Source of the DNA: Vibrio sp. J1-1
GTDB taxonomy: Bacteria; Pseudomonadota; Gammaproteobacteria; Enterobacterales; Vibrionaceae
Assembly (NCBI RefSeq): GCF_021728395.1
Contig: NZ_JAKKCM010000011.1
Coordinates: 1 to 64,000 of the forward strand
DNA: 64,000 bases
Direction of reading: 5' to 3'
Shown: positions 63,098 through 64,000 of the stretch, piece after piece
Layout of the letters: every line of letters begins with the position of its first letter
Numbering within the stretch: the first letter of the stretch is position 1
Notes under the pieces: model-generated
Databases searched by the model: none
Told to the model about the DNA's origin: nothing
What the model saw: only the letters and a program-made list of their open reading frames with translations
Made by a program: the position numbers and the translations under genes

Positions 63098-63285
63098 AAC
63101 GCAATCATGCGATGGTAACACCACCCTCTCAACGACCTTCGCCGTGAGAACGAGGCGTACTTTAACCTATTGAGATTACCCGTCAACAAAAAAGTTATCT
63201 TTTTGATTCAAATGGTTAAAATCCGTTCCGCAGAGATTAATAGGTAAACATTTCGCACAATGAATAAACACTAGCCAGGAGTTAC

Positions 63286-63420
63286 ATGCTCTTTTTTGTA
63301 CTCCCCCCATCAGAGTCTAAAGCGCGCTAGGCAAGTCCTTTTCTCAGAGAAGAGTTGGCAAAACTGATTTCTACCTCGAACTCTTTACAAGCCCACTGCA
63401 TTTAATTGAAGTACAGCGTT
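63286..63420 (+). pseudogene. Possible decayed YaaA-like gene start
   Basis: AGGAG (63277-63281) is followed by ATG and MLFFVLPPSESKAR, then a stop; the start resembles the M-L-x-L-L-P-P-S-E-x-K opening of YaaA-type proteins. Protein-like sequence (LREELAKLISTSNSLQAH) continues in another frame. Low-confidence relic. Confidence 0.3.
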
Positions 63421-63690
63421 TAGCGCCACCATAAATGTCTGCTTTATCGGCATAGAGCGACTTAAGTATCGATCGCTGATCTAAATATGCATTCATAACT
63501 TTCATGCAGCCCTCTGTAGTTACAAATGGAAAAGCTCGGCATGCTTCTTAGTGGTTACATTATCCACAATCGCGATACTCCTTCCATTTTCAGGATGAGG
63601 CTAAAGGACTCCATGATTTATAGATACTTTATGTTCTGGCTTCGACACCGTTTTGGAGAGTTTTACATGAGGGATAGTATCATACGCCTA

Positions 63691-63822
63691 GGCTCTTAAC
63701 GTCTCACGTTTGATGAACAGCCCTTCATTTTTAGCGAGCAGCTCAGTAAGGTACTGAAAATTAAAGTCGTGATATTTGGTTTGTATAACACCCTGAATGT
63801 TTCTGACAAACTTCTGAAATTT
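63691..63822 (-). pseudogene. Possible transposase fragment
   Basis: About 43 codons open on the minus strand read FQKFVRNIQGVIQTKYHDFN and on to LLAKNEGLFIKRETLRA. The Y-x-D-F-N-F-x-x-L-x-E-L-L ... ETLR pattern is like the linker region before the catalytic domain of ISNCY-type transposases. No other part is left. Confidence 0.3.
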
Positions 63823-64000
63823 AAATCACCTTTCTCTGTTGATAAAATGAACAATAGCGAGGTATTATCCACAGCCTTTATTTGATCTATGCCTTATCAG
63901 ATAACGAATTGAGTACTGGCATCACTATTGAAATATATGTTAATGGGTTTTGTCGAAAATGTCGCATATCATCCGGTCATTGCGTAAAAAAATAATCAAT

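Larger units (their letters stand above)
63098..64000. other. Gene-poor right end with decayed fragments
   Basis: No intact gene. Apart from the tRNA promoter just after 63097, it holds two short remnants described separately and a 44-codon frame at 63371-63505 (minus) that I cannot support. Composition is AT-rich and frames are broken throughout. Confidence 0.5.

Noticed and set aside
63371-63505. 44-codon minus-strand frame at the right end
   Set aside because: AGAGGG upstream is tolerable, but the frame has no known relative and lies in a field of broken frames.

Overview
This is Vibrionaceae DNA, most likely from the smaller chromosome of a Vibrio species, near its replication terminus. 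Three things point there: the left 3.9 kb is the tail of a Vibrio superintegron with five VCR-type attC sites; a dif-like XerC/XerD site lies at 4425-4453; and the gene content (pntAB, the VxrAB two-component locus, nrdDG, modABC, HMG-CoA reductase, a second fabH, trxC) is what I recall from Vibrio chromosome II. To the right of the dif-like site most long genes, and to its left all cassette genes, point in the direction of a fork travelling towards that site. The genus call is firm. Species and replicon are inference.

Layout. 1-3.94 kb: five gene cassettes, all on the + strand (MreB-like fragment, SEC-C protein, GNAT acetyltransferase, putAbiC-like membrane protein, DUF559-type nuclease), ending in a stub of an attC site. 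4.0-5.1 kb: a DUF3653 phage gene beside the dif-like site (probable remnant of an Xer-integrated filamentous phage), a decayed ISNCY/IS1202-type transposase and a small exported protein. 5.5-6.8 kb: two tandem paralogous 73-residue proteins and a UspA protein. 7.7-12.1 kb: five-gene vxr envelope-stress locus. 12.2-15.2 kb: pntAB transhydrogenase. 15.6-18.9 kb: HlyU-family and ComFB proteins and two diguanylate cyclases. 19-25.3 kb: molybdate transporter modABC, cobyric acid synthase, two envelope proteins. 25.3-30.7 kb: aromatic/aspartate aminotransferase, AraC regulator, and anaerobic ribonucleotide reductase nrdDG with two NrdR boxes and a perfect FNR box.

31.7-39.5 kb: a divergent reactive-sulfur module. 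An ArsR-type regulator with a dithiol pattern, two YeeE/YedE transporters and an RND pump lie on the minus strand; a DUF2892 membrane protein and a CoA-disulfide reductase-rhodanese fusion lie on the plus strand; three copies of one operator-like word sit between them. 39.6-46.9 kb: NIT-domain chemoreceptor, a decayed gene, YdeP-type molybdoenzyme, LysR regulator and FdhD. 47-55.9 kb: class I HMG-CoA reductase, FabH, TrxC, MFS carrier, YgbA-type protein, DUF2986, siderophore ferric reductase, Dcu-type C4-dicarboxylate carrier, NYN protein, DUF4174 protein. 55.9-60.9 kb: cobA, nirC, nirD, nirB behind an E. coli-like FNR plus NarL/NarP promoter. 61.2-62.8 kb: rnk and a PAS-GGDEF cyclase. 62.9-63.1 kb: tRNA-Cys and tRNA-Leu. 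The last 0.9 kb holds only apparent gene debris.

Recurring theme: anaerobic and nitrogen-oxide physiology. FNR-type boxes precede nrdD, the YdeP gene, the lysR gene and nirB; molybdate uptake, FdhD and the YdeP enzyme form one logic; cobA supplies the siroheme precursor used by NirB; and a NarL/NarP-like palindrome lies upstream of the nitrate/nitrite-sensing-type chemoreceptor. I see no CRISPR array, no rRNA and no complete insertion sequence.
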